The translations under genes were made by a program, and so were the position numbers. A stretch of DNA of 64,000 nt, from contig LNAC01000008.1 in the NCBI GenBank assembly GCA_002007465.1, forward strand, positions 6,947,487-7,011,486, written 5' to 3'. This DNA comes from Ailurus styani (lineage: Eukaryota; Chordata; Mammalia; Carnivora; Ailuridae). The notes under the pieces are model-generated. The model was given only the letters and a program-made list of their open reading frames with translations, had not been told where the DNA came from and made no database searches. This document shows positions 11,385-24,074 of the stretch, piece after piece (positions within the stretch are counted from its first letter, which is position 1; each line of letters starts with the position of its first letter).

Positions 11385-12070
11385 AGGAATACAGTTTAAA
11401 GATTAAGAATACAAAGTCTGTCATCAGACGGCCCGAGGAAATCCCAACTCCACTGCTCACCAACTGTGTGGCCTTGGGCAAGTCACATAACCTCTCTGTG
11501 CCCCATTTTCCTCACCTGGAAAATAGATAATAATATTACCTACCAGAGTAGGTAATATTGGCCCCAAAGGTGTTCACCTCCTAATTCCTATAATGGGTGA
11601 ATATGTTACATTATATTGCAAAAGGGAAGTAATCAGTTGGCTTTAAAATAGAGAGTATTCTGGTGTGCCCAGGTGGCCCAATGTCATTGCAAGGGACTTT
11701 AAATGTGGAAGAGGGAGGCGGGAAAGTCATTGTCATCGTGAGAAGGACTTGACTGGTGTTGGTGGCATTGAAGATGGAAGGGGCCGTGAGCCAAGGCACA
11801 AAGACAGCCTCTAGAAGCTGGAAAAGGCAAGAAAATGAATTCTCTGTAAAGCCTCCAGAAAAGAGCACAGCCCGGCAGACACCTTGATGTTAGCGCAGTG
11901 AGACTCATTTTGAACTTCTGACACCCAGGATTTTTAGAAAATAAATGTGTGTTGTTTCAAGCTATTAAATCTGTGCTACTTTGTTACCGCCGCCCTAGGA
12001 AACACGGCCACCCTAGAAAACTAACACACCTCCCTCAAGGGGTTGTTGTGAGGATTCCAAGAGAAGCTGC
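11385..12070 (+). mobile_element. MIR SINE split by an LTR insertion
   Basis: Left part: 'tgtgtggccttgggcaagtc', 'acataacctctctgtgcccc', 'ttttcctcacctggaaaata', ending near 11544. Right part resumes at 12028 with 'ctcaaggggttgttgtgagg'. The MIR consensus runs straight through these two pieces, so 11545-12027 is a later insertion. Confidence 0.75.
11545..12027 (+). mobile_element. MaLR/MLT1-like solo LTR inside the MIR
   Basis: Signature words are 'tattggccccaaaggtgttc', 'gccaaggcacaaagacagcc', 'ctagaagctggaaaaggcaa', 'agacaccttgatgttagcgc', 'aataaatgtgtgttgtttca' (polyadenylation-type hexamer) and a terminal 'ggaaacacggccaccctaga'. These resemble an ancient MaLR-class LTR; the exact subfamily is uncertain. 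Confidence 0.6.
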
Positions 12071-13735
12071 CAGGAAGGCAGGAACGCAGTGAAGTTGTCT
12101 GTCCTTGTTGGTTGGTGTGCAGCGGTGGGGGCTGTGGCGGGTGGTGTAGCGCTGTGCCCATTTCCTCTGACCCCGCCTGTCCACCCACCCCTAAACGGAG
12201 AGTCCTGTACCTTCAGTGCCCCAATTACTTTGGAACACTGCTTTATAATCACACACCCGATGACTCCCTTCATCAGGCTGAATTCTGAATTGCACTTGAA
12301 GTGGCTTGAACAATGTCAGCCCTCTGATTAGCTTCTTTCCGAGCTCCAAAATGAGGGTAATCAGAGTGGAGGGAAGATCTTCCCATGTTCCCCCCGGAGA
12401 GAGGTGAGGGCAGGGGATCTCGCTATCCTAATTTTCTAATTAAGGCTTTAAGAGCTTTTAAAGAGCCAGCTCATCTCACCCTGTAAGCCTGTGGTCATCC
12501 TCCCCCCTCACCCCTCCATGCTCACAAATTCTCAGACTGGCCCTTCCAGGTTCAAGCCAAGCTGCCTTCAGCACCTTCTCCATCCAGGTCTCTCCTCCCC
12601 GGAGATTATTACCCAGCTGTCCATCTGTCTGGCCAGCCCCTGAGATCTGGATCGGATTCCTCCATTGTATGGCCTGTGCAGTCCCATCCCACCCCCTGCA
12701 AGGTCTTGGGGATTTTCAAGTGGGGTCTCTGTTTTTCCCATGGTCACATCTGCCCAGAGGAAGATTTCTAAGGAAGCCAATGAACTCTAAACTCCAGCTG
12801 TGGGAGGCTGAGGAAGTGTTCATATAGTGATGGGGTTCAGTGGAATTGTCAAAAGCTTGATATTTTTACATTCTTTTCCTTTACGGAGATCCCACCAAAC
12901 TGTAGAAGCATCAGGTACTGTAAAATTTGCCTCTGCCTCTGCACCTAGGCCCCTGGCTCTATGCCACAGGGTCTTCACCCCCACCCAAAGTTCAGCCCTT
13001 TGTTTCCCTCCAATAGATGTCAAGGTGTTCCTGAGGGTGGTAGATTTCTCTCAAGTAAGTCAGTGTGTGAGCATGCACTGGCAATGTGAAGAAAGGGTGT
13101 GTAACTTACAGCTAGCCATCAGGTGTCCTCATTCTTAGAAATTTCCTTTGGCCACCAGCATGGGCCCTCTGTTTCTGGGACCTTTGCCCTGAGGGACCCA
13201 CTCTGTAACTCTGGCTTCTTTCTGCCTCCTTGCTCTTTACTTTTACTCAGGAGCACAACAAATTCCTTTTACTGTCTCATTTTTAACCATTACTTTCGGG
13301 TTCTTACCTTGTAACCACCCTGCTCTGTCCTCAAGAAGTCCACCGTGCTATTTTTTCCTGGCTGGCTTTCCTAAGAAGGTATGCTTTTCTACAGTCACTA
13401 CATACAAGGCAAAGTGTTGGGCTTTTCTTTCTAAGGTTGGAGTGAGCAGGACCAAGGGCTGGGGGATAACACAGGAATAGGGATACAGGGGGCATCCTGC
13501 AAGCAGAGGTGAGTAGGAAAAAGGAGGTTGGCTGAGAACCTTGGTTTAACAACCACAAAAAAGTGTGTGGGTTGAGATGATGGTCCTAGGTCCATTTTTC
13601 TCCCCCTAGCCTTTTCAAAATCCCCAGGACTTAGATCCAGCTGAATTACACCAAGAAGAGACCATTCCCTCCTTTGTGCCCATCTGGACCCTAACAGTTG
13701 CTCAGGCTGGCTCTGTAATACTTTACTACATGTTT
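12071..13735. other. unique non-coding sequence
   Basis: No transposon or gene is recognised. An AT-rich patch with 'cctaattttctaattaaggc' lies at about 12427. Open frames up to 103 codons lack domains. Confidence 0.45.
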
Positions 13736-14010
13736 TTGTTTATGCATCTGTCTCTCCCCCATAATCTTCTGCTTGTCGATTCTGGAACAATATGTTATTT
13801 TCTCCCTGTGTCTCCCCCATTTAATATGTTGGGCCTGACCCAGTAAATATTTCTTTTAAAAATCTTACGTATGAAATAGTGACAATATTAGCGGGTATCC
13901 CTTGGAATAATTGTACAGCTTGAATGAGATAATCATCTAAAGTTCTTAACATAGTTGGGCAGAGAGGATATACTCAAAAAGTGTCCTTCGTTCATATTAT
14001 TGAATTAATG
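13736..14010 (+). mobile_element. L2/MIR-like decayed repeats
   Basis: 'gcatctgtctctcccccata', 'ctccctgtgtctcccccatt' and 'agtaaatatttctttt' resemble an L2 3' end. 'tgaatgagataatcatctaa' and 'agttcttaacatagttgg' resemble a MIR tail. Both are strongly diverged. Confidence 0.4.
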
Positions 14011-15427
14011 AATGAATGGGATGCTTTGGTTTAACTCATTAGCACAAGGCTTTACATAGGCCTGGAATTCCTTTTGCGTCCTTTTTCTTGCTATAGAGAA
14101 CTAAAAACAAAAACAAAAACAAAATGGCACGAAAAAAAGGAAAGGAAGAAAAAGCAGAGGAAATCGCAGCTGTTCAGTTATAAACATCTACAGATACAGA
14201 TTTTTCCCTTTTAAATTTCCAGGGGCCTGAGAGTAACTGAGGGCAGCTCCCCCCATCGGCGGGAAGACTGCCTCCACCGTCAGCCAGCGCACGCTGCCTT
14301 CTTGTCTTCGGAAGGATCACTAAAGTTAAGGACTGGCCACTCGTCAGACACACGGAGGATGTTACCTACACTCGCTCTTAGTTAAGCTTCACAGGACCGC
14401 TATAAAGTGCCTACTGGGTGGTAATGTGGAGTGAAAACGGAGAGTTGGGTGCTGAGACTCGGGATGAATTTATAATTAGGGGAAAAGATATAAAAGTGGG
14501 GCTTCCAAAGAGAGAAGGTCAGCTGGAGGTGCTGGAGACATGGTATCTCAGACGCCAGGGAGGATAGAATGCCAGCACGTGGGGGAGGAGAGCGGGGTGG
14601 GAAGGGTCAAGGAGAGCCCAGAGGAGGGATGAGAAAGGTGGAGGGTTCGGACGGGGGGAGACCTTGTGACCTGGAAGAGGACCAGGGGCAGCTGTGAAGG
14701 AACGGGGGCAGAGAAGCAATGCAGGTATGGGCCGCCGCGATTTGACTGCAATCCCTTTGGAGAGGTGTGGCGCGGGCCCAGAGGAAGGAGCCGGTGGGAG
14801 CTGAACCGGAACCGGAAATGCTGAAGGGTTGGGAGGAAGAGGGAGGCATTGCCCCGGAAGCAGAAGTGTGGGGGAGAGCAACAGGTCTGGGTCCCACTGT
14901 CAACGTTCTCGAGGCTCTGACCCGTGGCAGGGAGGGATCCTGGAGAGTCGGTGATGCAGCCTAATCCCCGGTGGAAGGAAGAGGAATCCAGGAAGAGGGA
15001 AGGAGGTTGCAGGGCAGAAGCCTAGACAGGAAGCCCTCTCAGAGCCAGGCTTTCTCAACGGTGGGAAGACATGAGCATGTTTATGGTCGGAGGGGAAGGA
15101 CTCAAGGAGAGGGAGAGAAAGAAGACAAGAAATGGGTGATTGATAGAAGAACCAAGTCTTGAAGGGGGTGGGGAGGAGACAAATCTGAAAGGACGGAAGA
15201 CTTCCAGTTCCCTCACACAGACAAGAAATGAAACCCGTATAAACCCAGAGCCCCATGTGACCTTGCCAGGGGACAGTTACATTCAATTAAACAACAAGCC
15301 AGCAGTTGAAAACAATAGAAAAACATCTTACTACATTTCTTCAAATCTTTCCCCAGACATTCCTGTGTTTCTCTCTCAGAACCCCAAACCTCCTCTTTTG
15401 ATGGAGACCATTGGGATCTGGTCTCAT
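14011..15427. other. unique, GA-rich sequence
   Basis: From about 14520 to 15180 the + strand is strongly purine-biased (repeated gga/gag words), which explains long overlapping reverse frames of up to 128 codons. There is a TATAAAAG word at 14489-14496 but nothing else promoter-like. No gene is supported. Confidence 0.45.
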
Positions 15428-15504
15428 TTTCTCTCCCTTCTCTTCCCTCCCTCCCTCTCTCTTTCCAACCGTCTTATCTTCCTCCTTCCCTCCTTCTTCC
15501 CACA
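15428..15504. repeat. polypyrimidine (CT-rich) low-complexity tract
   Basis: About 77 bases, almost entirely C and T, with ccctccctccctctc and cctccttccctccttcttcc units. Confidence 0.8.
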
Positions 15505-17640
15505 GACTCTATCACATAGGTCAGTCTGACCACCCTGAGTGCCTTACTCTTAAATATCTATTCATTCAAATCTCATTTTTAGTCTTTCCTTTTTACCCAT
15601 TCCCTGGATTCTACAAAACAAAGGATGCTGACCCAGTGACCCCAAATCCTTCCTCCTTAGAAGAAGTGGGAGTGCAAACACTTATTATTTGAAATCCTCT
15701 CTTTAAAAATCCCTACTAGAGGAGAAAGGGGGGAAATGGGCAAAAACACACCATGAGGCAGCCATGGAGACACAGGGGAGGAGACAGAGGGGCTCAAGGT
15801 GGTGTATCCCAGTGAAACCTTCAGGCCCAACTGAAGGTGTAGGCTCCCATGTCTGGATAGATGTAGTGAATCCAGAGTTTTGTGCCCAACCTTTGTCCCA
15901 AGGGGCAGCTAGGGAGGACTGATAGGAAAATGTCGCCAACCTTGCCTGGGTGTTTGGAGGCAAGGTGGATTGTAGGGTGCTTTTCAGATCAGAATGTCTC
16001 CAAAATACAGACACCGGAGTGAGTGCACATTATCAGAAAAGCCACCTACACAGCTCAGGAAAATAAACAGATTTCCAAGCTGACTTGATTTTTGATAAGC
16101 ATTGATCTTTGGCTTTATAATCAGTTACAAATTCTGCTCCATTCAAAGACCAGCTGCTCTCCTGTGGAAACCTAGATTTTCGTTGGGGGGGGGGAGAGAA
16201 ATTTTAAAACTATTAATTTTTAAACAATATTTTACATTAAGAATACAATGTGTTTGTTTGTAGTTTACAATGAATTCCTTTAGGTTCCAAAGTATTCTAA
16301 TTATTTGGAATTTACGAGGACTTTAAGAGCCATCTATGCCATTCCAGTTACTCTGATGTGTCTGCCCTGAAAAGGGTTACATAATAGTAACCTGAGTTTA
16401 TATGCTAGTATGTAGTTTCCCTGGAAATGATTTCTGTTTCCGTTATATCACAGTTACGTAGGCCATCTTAGAAAACATTGTCATATATGTTGATGCTAGA
16501 GCTGGGGATGACTTCAAGGGTCTTGCATCTGTCCCTCTGCTTTCTGGAAGATCTCTGACATTTGAAGCCGGTGATTGTTTCAGTCTGTTTTGGAAAGCCC
16601 TCAAGAGTCAGGATTTCAGTTTCTGGTTTTTAGTACCTAATCACTATTCCTACCAGGATGTTCTTCCAGAGAACTTGATTTTCTCCAGCTGCAACTTAAG
16701 CCTGGGTCTACGGGAAGCAGTAATGAACAATCAATGTGGTTTTTAAGTGCTCATTTTCCCCCAGGGTTAGGACATCTCTGGGAGTGCTGATTATCCTGTC
16801 TTTGCCTCTTCCCTTGTCTCATCTCTGCCTTACCTGGTGTACCAGGGGCAGGTCCTGAGGACTGCATCGCCAGAGATTCCCTCACCTTCCAGATCCTGGC
16901 TGAGTTGGCCAATGCAAGTTACTGGCAGAGATCTGCATGGGCGAGGAGAGTCAGAGTGGGTCTTCTCTGGCTTCTCTGTTGGGCCTTGCTCTGGCCCTGG
17001 CCCTGATCCCATGGCCATAGCTTCTATCAGGTGGCCCTTCCTTCATGGCTCCAGCTCTCTCAATACTCCGTGAAAACCTTTTCCTCCATGCCCCTCAGGT
17101 ACCGGGTTAGTAGCAGAACGAACCCCCTCCTCCCCCCATTGTGGCTGGTCCCTGTGTTTCCTTAACTGTGTGGACTCAGCATAGCCCCATCGCTGAAGTC
17201 TCTTGAAATGCAGGGCTGGATTCTGTTCCAGCCAGGACCTTGACTGATGAACTGGATGACAAAGTGTTTCAAGCCTTTTCACAGCATAGGAGCACCCCAT
17301 TATGTATCATATTTATCCATTTCCTTCCCGGGTTTCCTCAAAGGGTCTGGGTTTCCCAGTCATTCGGAGGCCAATGGGGCTTCTGTGTGTCAAGGACAAA
17401 TCCCACTGGGCCCACCATGAGCAGGTGCTGGAGTGGGGAGCTCTGGGTGTTAACGAATAGAATCTACTCTGCGGTCTAGTGCCAGAGGGGAGCCAACAGA
17501 GTAGATGGTGCTGACTCCATGGTCATTCTGTTGATGGTGAAGGACATTTGTGGGGCAGAGTGGGGGCTGCAGAGACACACCCTGACCACAACCCTCCCCC
17601 TGCCCTGCTTCTGATGCCCTCACTTCTGACACTTCACTTT
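15505..17640. other. unique non-coding sequence
   Basis: No transposon or gene is recognised. 16030-16165 is AT-rich, non-repetitive and might be conserved (see findings). Confidence 0.4.
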
Positions 17641-17850
17641 TGCCCCCACTCCCAAATCTGTTCTCTACTCAGCCACCAGAGTAACGCTTTCAAGCATAAG
17701 TCAAAAACAACCCAAAATCCTCCAAAGGCTCCCCAGCACGAAACCCAAAGCCCTTTAAAACCTTCCACAAGGCCTCAGAGATCAGTACCCGCCCTGATCT
17801 TGGCTCTGACTCTCTCCTGTCCACTCCCACAGGCCACTCATCCATGGGCA
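17641..17850. mobile_element. ancient interspersed repeat, L2-like
   Basis: 'cagccaccagagtaacgctt', 'ccaaaggctccccagcacga' and 'aaaccttccacaaggcctca' follow the order of a common ancient mammalian repeat ('...atggctccccattgc... aaactccttaa... aaggccct...'). Divergence is too high for a strand or subfamily call. Confidence 0.4.
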
Positions 17851-18472
17851 TTCACAGCTGAGACAGGTGCGCTAGGAGTTGGGAGGAGGGAGTGCTGGCT
17901 GGTGGGGAGTTTTGTGCGGGAGGCCAGGCTGGAATGCTGGCTGGGTCTCAGACTTGGGGGCGGTGTGTCCCTGGTAGGAAGGATGTCAGGAGCAAAAGCA
18001 AGAGGTGGGACTGGGCGGGGTGTAGATGACTTCCATCAGAACAGTGGGTGGAAGGGGTAAGCTGGTCAAGACAGAGGAGAAAGAGCATCACTGCTGGCTC
18101 AGGAGGTCTGCTTCAGCCTCTGTGTCCCGAGCCTCCCTGCCTCCATCTGGACCGGGGTGCCGTGCTGGGTGCTAGCAGGTGCTTCTTTAGTAACTGCAGA
18201 CTCAGAGGTCAGCAGCAAAGCCCCCATCCCTGGAGCTCTTCTTGGAGCCCCTGGTGGGACTGGAGTGGGAGCAGAACCCGGGCGCCTGGGCTCTGTGGGG
18301 ATACACCTCTCCGATGTCTGCTTCCCCCGGGCCCAGGAACACTTGGCCTGAACACGATGACTCCAAATGAGCCCAGAAGACTTAAATATATGGTTTCCAG
18401 GCAAAAGGGAGCTCCAAGTGTCACAGAGGGACACAGTCACAACAGGGCTCAACCAGTGATGTGTGATTAGGG
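17851..18472. other. unique GC-rich sequence
   Basis: GC-rich, with overlapping frames of 117-170 codons on both strands. None has a recognisable domain or splice context. Confidence 0.4.
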
Positions 18473-18640
18473 GACTCTGGGCTTAAAACTGGCCTCTGGC
18501 TCTTGGTGGTGGTGTGGCCCTGGGCATGGCCCTGGCTTCTCCAAGGGTCCCATCCTCAGTCCTCATCTGTACCACAAGAGAGATCCTAGAACCTGCCTTG
18601 TGCATGCTGTGTGGATTCAGTGAGAGCGCATCGGGATCTC
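18473..18640 (+). mobile_element. MIR SINE, weak
   Basis: 'ggtggtgtggccctgggcat', 'cctcagtcctcatctgtacc' and 'gctgtgtggattcagtgag' follow the order of the MIR core and tail, with heavy divergence. Confidence 0.45.
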
Positions 18641-19491
18641 CGGGCCGGCACCTGCCTGGAGGAAATGCCTGCAGACCGCGGTCATAGCTATTATGAGCAG
18701 GAAAATGTCTCCAATGCATGCTTCCAAGGCACTGACACCTTCTCTCACAACAGAAGGGCACAGCCCCGTCACCAGAGGGGACAGGCTCAATTTTCAAGAG
18801 ATGTGCATTAATGCAAATAATCTACTTTTTTTTTTTTCTTTTTTGGCAGGCCAAAGCATCCCTCCAGACCTCCTACTGGGCCGGCTGCTTTTGGCTCTTC
18901 ACAGCGTTTCAACATCTCCCCTTTCCTCTCATCAGCACAGTAGGACAGATGAAAGAGGTGCGATGCAGGAGTGGCAGCCCAGCCTGCCCCGGCGTGTCCC
19001 TCAGTGGTGAGCTCTAAGGATGGGTGGCCGCCCCAGCCAAGGCTGGCAGTGTGGCATTGGCTGGCCTGAGCACCCCCATCACTGAAAGCTCAGCCTTCCA
19101 GGCTGTGGGCGGGGATATCCTCTTGTCCCCTCCTGGGGCTCTGCTTCCTGCCTGGGCTTATCCCCCTCCCGAACGAACGTCTCTCCCTACTGAGGGGCAG
19201 CGAACCCAGAGGCTCCTGTCTCACTGGTCCCTTCCTGCTCCCGGACACCATGGCAACAAACATAACTTCCCCAGCTGGGGCTCTTCCACCCCCTGACTCC
19301 CAGCACTGCCGTCGCTTGGCCCGGGTCCACGACCCTTGAGATCAAGTGCCCCTTCCAGGTGCTATCCCTTCCAGGTGATGAAGCTCGTCTGCTGAACTGC
19401 TTTCAGAGTCACCCCGACAGTAGGAGGGCCTCCCTCGAGATCCTTCCACAAAGCCCCTGGCTCTGCCACGCTTGGAGGCACTGGTGTCTGT
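18641..19491. other. unique non-coding sequence
   Basis: A T-rich run at about 18825-18843 precedes 'ggcag', but no exon follows it. No gene is supported. Confidence 0.4.
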
Positions 19492-19503
19492 CTCATCACC
19501 ACG

Positions 19504-19725
19504 AGGTTTTTTTGTTTATTTTTTGTTTTTTGTTTTTTAAGATTTTATTTATTTATTTCACAGAGGGAGAGAGATCACAAGGAGGCAGAGAGGCAGGCAG
19601 AGAGAGGGGGGGGAAGCAGGCTCCCTGCTGAGCAGGGAGCCCGATGGGGGGCTCGATCCCAGGACCCTGAGATCATGACCTGAGCCGAAAGCAGAGGCTT
19701 TAACCCACTGAGCCACCCAGGCGCC
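19504..19725 (-). mobile_element. SINEC (CAN SINE), reverse orientation
   Basis: T-rich start, 'aagattttatttatttattt', GA-rich body with 'aggcagagaggcaggcagag', 'ctccctgctgagcagggagc' palindrome, 'gagccacccaggcgccc' end. The target-site duplication 'ctcatcac[c/t]acg' is at 19492-19503 and 19726-19737, with one mismatch. Confidence 0.95.
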
Positions 19726-19961
19726 CTCATCACTACGTTTCGAGATTCTTGAGGACAGGACCCCGTGTGTGTTCACTTTGTACACATTCCTGGTGCTCAG
19801 GAAAGCTTTGCACCGCACGTCTTGGGCCAGGCCTGCACAGGGCGACGGGAAGGACCAGGGCGCTTACCGAAGGTGGACAGCTCCCTGGTGGGGGAGCTCG
19901 CCCTGGAAGCCAGAGCATGGTGTCATGGCAACCAAGGGGGATCTGGGGGTGGGGCTACCAG

Positions 19962-20155
19962 GGTTTGCATTCAAACTCCACTGTGTGGTAGCCCATGACC
20001 CTGGGCAAGTGTTTTAACACTTCCGTGCCTCAGTTTCCTTATCTGTACAATGGAAGAGCTCAAACTATCTTTCCTTCCCTACCTACTTGAGAAGATTAAA
20101 TGAGGTCATACAAGTACAGTACAGCAGATGGGTCCCCAGACAGAGCTAATGCTCC
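19962..20155 (+). mobile_element. MIR SINE
   Basis: 'agggtttgcattcaaactcc', 'accctgggcaagtgttttaa', 'tgcctcagtttccttatctg' and 'agattaaatgaggtcatac' match the MIR core through to the tail. Confidence 0.75.
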
Positions 20156-22544
20156 ATTCGTGTTGACTGGGAATAGTTAATAATCTGGATAAGCTAAGGG
20201 GAAAAAAATTAAAAACAGAAAAATTCATGGGAGCTATTATTATGTGTAAGCACCGAAAAAAGAAGGAAGTGGATACTTACTTAATGGATACTTACACATG
20301 CCAAAGAGGGTTACCTGTGGCCGGTGGGATTATGGATGACTTTTGGTCATATATTTTTTACATAATTTTCTGTAATTTTCAACTTTTCTACGGTGAACTT
20401 ACCTAAAAGCACTTTTGAAATTAGATATTCGAAAAACTTGTTTGAATGCACCCGGGACCTCTACCACCTCCTCCCACCCCCATCCTGCATATGATTTTGG
20501 ATTCTAAGGGGACACCCCTGCTGCTTCCAATTGCCTAGGGAATCAAAGGAACCTGCTGAGACATTTTCAGCTGGAGTGGTGGAGGCTACATTTCCCCACT
20601 ATTTTGCTTGTACACCCAACTAGAAAATGAAACATCTTGTGTTTTGAGTGAATCTCTTCCATTAATCACGGGGACACTCCAGGTCTATCCGGCAGAGTGA
20701 TTTGTATAATTACAGCCTCCGTCTTCAAGGATAATGCCTGCAGTCAAGAGCAGAGCGTGTGAAGCGAGCCTGAGGCTTCCTGGAGCTTGTAAAGATGTGA
20801 TTGAGTCCTGGAGCCACAGAAACCAAAAGTTAGAGGAAGTCTGGGTGGCCCCGAGATTTCCGGTGGAGACAGAAGTGGTGTGATAGCTTCAAAGAGGGTT
20901 TTCCTGGGACTGTCCATTATGTGAGTCAATGTGACATCTATTGGAGTAGGAGACAAGGATTCCTATTGTCCAGGAATGGCCTTAGGGACAGATTACCTAC
21001 GTCTGAGAAGTGATTTTTTCAGTCAGGCTCTGTGTCTTTTTTGCCAGCGAAAGTGGTTTGTACCCATCAAAGAGTTGTGACTGGTTTTGAAGCGCAGCTT
21101 CACACCAAAATGTACAAATTCTAGAGCACAAATCAGCGGATGGAAAAATGACCAATAAAGCATAGCCGTTCCCAGCCACTGGGTCGCTCATCTGCCTTGG
21201 CTGTTCCCTACCCTCTTTAGTGGCGGTGGACTCCCTGCGGGTCTTTGGGCAATGCCGAGAAGACAAAACCCGAGCCGGCTCTGGGAATCGTAGAAAACCA
21301 CACCCTCCTCACTGGTGGTGGTCCACAGTGTTAATAAAGGGAACAGGTCTCGAGCAAGGAAGAAAACTTTTATAGTGGTTCCTACAAGGTGTGCCCCTTC
21401 CTGTAAATAATCATATAAAACCCAAACCCTTTGATGTTCAGTCCATCACCATAACAACCCTCATGCCCTAAGAAAAAGGGAAGCTATCAAGACAGACAGG
21501 ATGGGAAGCTTGATATTTCCCACTGGGGGTTTTCTCAGCCCACCAATCTGCCCTGGTTTTTGGCATTTCAAAATGTACGACAGGCATCAGTTAGCCCCAT
21601 AACCATCCCCAGGGGCTCCTGTTGCCAGTGATGATCCTTAAATCCCTGTTTGTCCTAACCCGGCACCTAGCCTCAAAATAGGATGAGCTATGTTAATCAT
21701 GTGAGGCAGACAGGAGAACGATGAAGACTTGGAATTACTTCTACCCGATTGCACCATAATCCTCAGAGGAAAAGAACAGAGCCCAAAAATAAGGTCCCCC
21801 TGGGACAGGGAAAACTCGATGTTCAGAGAAGGGATTTGCAGTCCTATGTGCTCACCAAGGGGCCGTGGCTACCGCTCTGGGTTGTCACGGGGAAGCATCT
21901 GGCAGTGATCCTGGGCATTTGGAGGGAGAATTTTGAGAGACACTGGTGTGTCCATGGCCCTGCCCCAACCTCTAACCAGCGATGACCTTCAAGGTGTTTG
22001 CTTTGCTTCTGCCTCTCGGGTCTGGCAGAGCTTCAGTTTTGGCCCTAATCGAACTCAGAACCATACCAGGAAGGGGATCTTGGGAAATGCAGTTCTCAGA
22101 GTCAACACGACGGCAGATCAACCTAGGGCAGGTTGCCAACCAAACTGGGAGGATGTCTGCCCTGCCAAAGAAATGCAGGCCACTGGAGGGTGGGAGAATG
22201 TCTGATCCAGAGCACAAAGGGAGGAGAGCGGGGGGCTCGGAGCCCTCCACCCCTCCAGCTGTGTATTAGAGCTTGCCCCAATTGCCAGACGAGAATCTTC
22301 TCCTCTGTGAGGTCGGTACAGGAAATAGAAACGAATGTCATACGGGAAATGGAGCACTTACAAAGGGAAGGCCTAGGGAAGTGGGGGCCGGGGGCCACTC
22401 CTGAACCATAGGCTTCACGTCCGGCCCCCCACACGAGACCCAGAGTCAGGGCACCGCTGTGACTGCCTCCAGCCACGAAGCTGCCACCCGCGGTGAGTGT
22501 GGAGTCGGCCTCTACCGCCGCTCGTGTCCCCCGTGAGCTCGCCC
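20156..22544. other. unique non-coding sequence
   Basis: No transposon or gene is recognised. A short direct repeat 'tggatacttac' (twice) lies near 20270-20295. Overlapping frames of up to 117 codons at 21.7-22.5 kb have no domain. Confidence 0.4.
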
Positions 22545-23037
22545 CCAGCAGCCCTGCCTCGTGTCCAGCCTCCTGTATCGGTTTGGTTGTGCCGCCAGAA
22601 AATAGTGCCTCAAGCCAGGGGACCTAAAAACAGCTGTGTATGCTCTCACTGTTGGGGAGGTTTCAAGTCCCCAAGGCAAGGGGTTGGTCCAGCCCTGCTT
22701 CCTCTGCAGCTCTGGGTTAGCATCTCTCCTTGCCTCTCCCCAGCTTCTGGTGGTGGCTGTCAGTCCTTGGTGTTCCTTGGCTGATAGCTGCATGACTCCA
22801 GCCTCTGCCTCTCTCGTCTCATGGAGTTTTCCCGTGTGTCTTTGTCTTCACATGGCATTTTCCTCTTCCGACCAGGACACCTGTCATATTGGAGCGCCCC
22901 CTGCCCCCAGTGACCTCATCTTAACCTGATTACATCTGCAAAGACCCAATTTCCCAATAAGGGCACACTGGCAGGTACAGGAGGTGAGGACTTCAGTGTG
23001 TCTTTTGTTGGGGGGGGGACACAATTTACCCCAAAAC
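22545..23037 (-). mobile_element. MLT1/MaLR-type LTR, reverse orientation
   Basis: 'ccagcttctggtggtggctg', 'cttggtgttccttggctgat', 'ctttgtcttcacatggcatt', 'ttaacctgattacatctgca', 'aagacccaatttcccaataa' and 'acacaatttaccccaaaac' read in the order expected for the complement of an MLT1-type LTR. A G-run sits at about 23010. No internal MaLR sequence adjoins it, so it is probably a solo LTR. Confidence 0.75.
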
Positions 23038-23239
23038 GCTCCCTAATCGTGCATGGGGGCATCTCTTTGGCAGGACCTCATTCACATTCAGACCCCCCAG
23101 CCGAGGAGTCTAGGAAACAGAGTTAGCTTTCAAGGTCTCCAAATCGAGTGAGGGGAATAAAGGGGGCCCACCCGTGTGGCCAACACGGTCCTCTGTGCCA
23201 GCGCCGCGGTGTTCCGGCTGGAACAGAATGCGAGAGAGA

Positions 23240-23480
23240 GTAGCAGAGGGGCTAGTAGCCCTGGATCTGATGTCTGAACCCCACCCTGCCCCTGCTGACA
23301 CGGAGGCCTTGGGCTGGTTAGTCATCCCTGCTCCGTAACCCTTGGCTTCCACACCTGTAGGCGGGGATAATAATAGTCACTATGTCTCAGGGTTTATGTG
23401 AGGATTGAGTCAGACAATAGACTCAAAGTCCCTAGGGCCAGGCACACAGTGAGCAGTCTATAGATGGTAAGTATTATTCA
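23240..23480 (+). mobile_element. MIR SINE
   Basis: 'ggcggggataataatagtca', 'gggtttatgtgaggattgag' and 'gggccaggcacacagtgagc' match the MIR 3' half. The 5' half is weaker but collinear. Confidence 0.75.
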
Positions 23481-24074
23481 ATTATCAAACTTATTAGCTT
23501 CCTTCTGTATCCATCGTGATAGGAAATTGGATGAATCACAGAAGCGTGGATGAACTGTATATAAGGGTCCCCTGGCATGTTTAGGACTTTACATAAGCAT
23601 CAGAAACTCCAGGAGATCTCAACCAAAGCATAAATCTCCCTAAGTAAGGGTTTTCTTACTCAGAGCCATGGCCCACCAGAGTATCAGGAAGCTAAGGATT
23701 TACCTCTAGAATAGATTCCTCCAAGCTCTGTTTGTGATTACCTAACTTCGGTTGATGCAGGAAAAGGAAAAGCAGGTGTCAGCTTATGTGTGGATGTTTA
23801 CCTACACAAGGGCTGTGTGACATGTTTATGTTCCTGAGAAAGAGAAGTAGAATTCATGTCAACCACGTTTGGGGTTCAGATCCCACATACTTTTTTAGTT
23901 TTAAAAATACACAGTGGATGAAAGTAACTTTGTGATGGTCAGCATGACTTGGATGGAGACGCACCCTGAATTTTACTATTTTTCTATCTGTCTCTTTGAG
24001 TGAGATAGAGCAATTGAGGCAGAAGTCAGACTTTCATTCCTCAGACTGGGCCACGGGGAAAAGTTTGCCTTTTA
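23481..24074. other. unique non-coding sequence
   Basis: No repeat or gene is recognised. Confidence 0.4.

Noticed and set aside
14489..14496. TATAAAAG word as a promoter
   Set aside because: No CpG island, initiator context or downstream exon. The motif is common by chance.
17548..18060. 170-codon forward open frame
   Set aside because: Part of it lies over an ancient L2-like repeat (17641-17850), and the remainder has no recognisable motif.
18825..18848. Polypyrimidine tract followed by 'ggcag' as a splice acceptor
   Set aside because: The following sequence has no coding signature or recognisable exon, and the tract may simply be a T-run.
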